Source: Anaerolineales bacterium UBA4826 (GTDB taxonomy: Bacteria > Chloroflexota > Anaerolineae > UBA4142). Taken from it: DNA of 5,949 nt. The stretch lies in assembly GCA_002400365.1 (NCBI GenBank), contig DHFK01000229.1, positions 50,939-56,887 of the forward strand, in the 5' to 3' direction. Position 1 is the first letter of the stretch. Each line of letters begins with the position of its first letter. This document shows, in pieces, positions 4,838 to 5,949 of the stretch. The notes under the pieces were generated by a model. That model saw only the letters and a program-made list of their open reading frames with translations. It searched no databases and was not told the DNA's origin. A program made the position numbers and the translations under genes.

Positions 4838-5449
4838 ATGAAACTAAAAGCGGTTCTCGCCGGCATTTTGTTTCTGCTGCTCACGATCGCGCTGCGCGTT
4901 CCCTTGGCGTCCGCGTGCGAGCCAAGCGATCTCGATGTCCACTGTGCCGTTCGGCAGATGCCGCGACGGACTCCGACGCGCGCGCGCACCCTATCGGTGG
5001 TAGCAAAGAATGTCCCGCGTGGAGACAGTCCAGCCAACGCGTTGGAGATGCAGGACGCGTGGCGCACACTCGATCCGGGCGCAAGCGTGTGGTACAAGAC
5101 AGACGACAGTTCGGGTTTTCGCGCACTGCGAATCTGGCTCGATGCGAATGGGCGGGGTGGTTTGAGTCTCGCGATTTTTTCGCCCGATCAGATGGAAGGC
5201 GTGTACTCGATCGCCAAGCCGATCGGGCGCGGCACGTTCAACAAACTGGACCCCAGCCACGATCTGCTTTGGTCGTCGGACTATGCGCGCTGGGGCGTGT
5301 GGTACGCGCTGGTAACGAATAGCAACGTGGTCCCGGCATCGTACAAAGTCGGCTACAATCAAACCGGCAAAGACGCCAAGACCTGTGTATCGTACTGGGA
5401 ATGGATCGGCAAAGATTACGTGTACTGGACGAATTGTAATCCCAACTAG
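4838..5449 (+). CDS. Secreted cysteine-containing protein of unknown function (P2), short paralogue of P1
   Basis: This 203-aa protein belongs to the same unnamed family as P1. A signal peptide (1-26: MKLK, hydrophobic core, ASA cleavage site) precedes Cys27. ASAC is a good signal peptidase I site and a poor lipobox, so secretion is favoured over lipidation. After a short linker with Cys36, a domain from GDSP (about residue 65) matches P1 through W-R-T-L-x-P-G, WY, WLDA-x-G, SPDQ, DPSHDL and GVWYALV. It ends in a Cys183-Cys200 aromatic loop. The four cysteines suggest two disulfides. It lacks the roughly 80-residue middle region of P1 that holds Cys87 and Cys105. An in-frame ATG at 4817 would add seven residues (MLYLRRP), but it precedes the predicted transcription start and overlaps the -10 region, so 4838 is preferred. 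Fifteen bases separate it from the ThDP enzyme gene, so the two may be co-transcribed. Confidence 0.85.
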   Translation: MKLKAVLAGILFLLLTIALRVPLASACEPSDLDVHCAVRQMPRRTPTRARTLSVVAKNVPRGDSPANALEMQDAWRTLDPGASVWYKTDDSSGFRALRIWLDANGRGGLSLAIFSPDQMEGVYSIAKPIGRGTFNKLDPSHDLLWSSDYARWGVWYALVTNSNVVPASYKVGYNQTGKDAKTCVSYWEWIGKDYVYWTNCNPN

Positions 5450-5454
5450 CGCTT

Positions 5455-5458
5455 GGAG
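5455..5458 (+). promoter_or_regulatory. Shine-Dalgarno GGAG for the ThDP enzyme
   Basis: GGAG lies six bases before ATG 5465, inside the 15-bp gap after P2. It supports this start, which also places the standard N-terminal strand of the family at the right distance. Confidence 0.7.
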
Positions 5459-5464
5459 ACACGG

Positions 5465-5949
5465 ATGCTCGATGGTGGACATCTCGTCGCGAAAATGCTG
5501 CGGCGGGAAAAGATAGACGTCGTGTTCACGCTTTGCGGCGGACACATCATGCCGATCTACAACGGCTTGCTTGACGAAGGAATCCGCATCGTGGATTTCC
5601 GGCACGAACAAGCCGCCGCGCACGCCGCCGATGGGTACGCGCGCTTGACGCGCCGCGCCGGCGTCGCGCTGGTCACTGCCGGCGTCGGCGTGACCGACGC
5701 GGTGACCGGCATTGCGAACGCGTATCAAGCCGATAGCCCAGTACTCGTCATCGGCGGGCAAGCGCCCAGCGATCAGTTCGAGATGGGCTCGTTGCAAGAA
5801 CTCGATTCCGTCGCGCTCGTCTCGACGATCACGAAATGGGCGCGCGCGGTGTTGCACACACGCCGGATTCCAGAATACCTTTCGATTGCGTTCCGCCAGA
5901 TGTTCGCCGGGCGCTATGGTCCCGCGTTCCTCGAAATCCCGATTGACGT
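5465..5949 (+). CDS. Thiamine-diphosphate enzyme, acetolactate synthase-like (3' end outside window)
   Basis: Only the first 161 codons are present, covering most of the N-terminal ThDP-binding Pyr domain of the acetolactate synthase / 2-hydroxyacyl-CoA lyase superfamily. The cofactor-activating glutamate is Glu48 in RHEQAAAHAADGYAR (46-60). TAGVGVTDAVTGIANA (71-86), VLVIGGQAP (93-101), LQELD (110-114), ITK (122-124) and GPAFLEIPID (152-161) follow in the usual order. Where most relatives have S/A-G-P-G, this protein has AGVG (Val74). Such enzymes join or cleave 2-oxo acids in the cytoplasm. The central and C-terminal domains, which would separate acetolactate synthase from oxalyl-CoA decarboxylase or hydroxyacyl-CoA lyase, lie outside the window, so no gene symbol is given. 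Confidence 0.9.
   Translation, partial: MLDGGHLVAKMLRREKIDVVFTLCGGHIMPIYNGLLDEGIRIVDFRHEQAAAHAADGYARLTRRAGVALVTAGVGVTDAVTGIANAYQADSPVLVIGGQAPSDQFEMGSLQELDSVALVSTITKWARAVLHTRRIPEYLSIAFRQMFAGRYGPAFLEIPID

Noticed and set aside
4991..5857. Long open frame on the minus strand (288 aa) across P2 and the ThDP gene
   Set aside because: It is antisense to two well-supported genes, is Arg/His-rich as expected from GC-rich shadow frames, and has no recognisable motif.
1..5949. CRISPR array, tRNA or rRNA genes, transposase
   Set aside because: No regularly spaced direct repeats, no tRNA-like cloverleaf with conserved arms, no rRNA segments and no transposase reading frame were seen; the cloverleaf at 4724-4772 is too short and lacks tRNA signatures.

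Overview
The window looks like chromosomal DNA of a GC-rich bacterium, most likely a member of the Chloroflexota (Anaerolineae-like). This is inferred from three things: the style of the GT39/PMT-like membrane glycosyltransferase with C-terminal beta-sandwich repeats, the ETF-alpha subtype (GISGKFNH motif), and the many short palindromic repeats between and inside genes. No rRNA or other taxonomic marker is present, so the assignment is tentative. All five recognisable genes lie on the + strand.

Layout, left to right. (1) An electron-transfer flavoprotein alpha subunit (to 998), whose true N-terminus is probably just outside the window. (2) A near-consensus sigma70-type promoter (1001-1029), then a secreted cysteine-containing protein of unknown function (1058-1885, 'P1'). 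(3) A 175-bp spacer built around two related palindromes. (4) A large polytopic glycosyltransferase (2061-4682) with a TTG start set by a strong AAGGAG. Its reading frame holds two palindrome-rich segments that look like domesticated repeat insertions. (5) A 155-bp spacer with a 14-bp perfect palindrome, a cloverleaf-forming repeat and a second near-consensus promoter (4798-4826). (6) A second, shorter secreted protein (4838-5449, 'P2'), paralogous to P1. (7) The start of a thiamine-diphosphate enzyme of the acetolactate-synthase type (5465 to the window edge), 15 bp after P2.

How the genes may work together. ETF-alpha and the ThDP enzyme are ordinary metabolic genes. Between them sits a P1-glycosyltransferase-P2 module for the cell envelope or exterior. 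P1 and P2 share a signal peptide ending just before a Cys, a core resembling a PPC-type beta sandwich, and a nearly invariant aromatic C-terminal loop bracketed by cysteines. Each has its own promoter. A glycosyltransferase flanked by two paralogous exported proteins suggests that the enzyme may modify them or that all three act in one surface process; this is inference from position only.

The most interesting points are the uncharacterised P1/P2 family, the two in-frame palindromic insertions in the glycosyltransferase, and the very short predicted leader of the P2 transcript.
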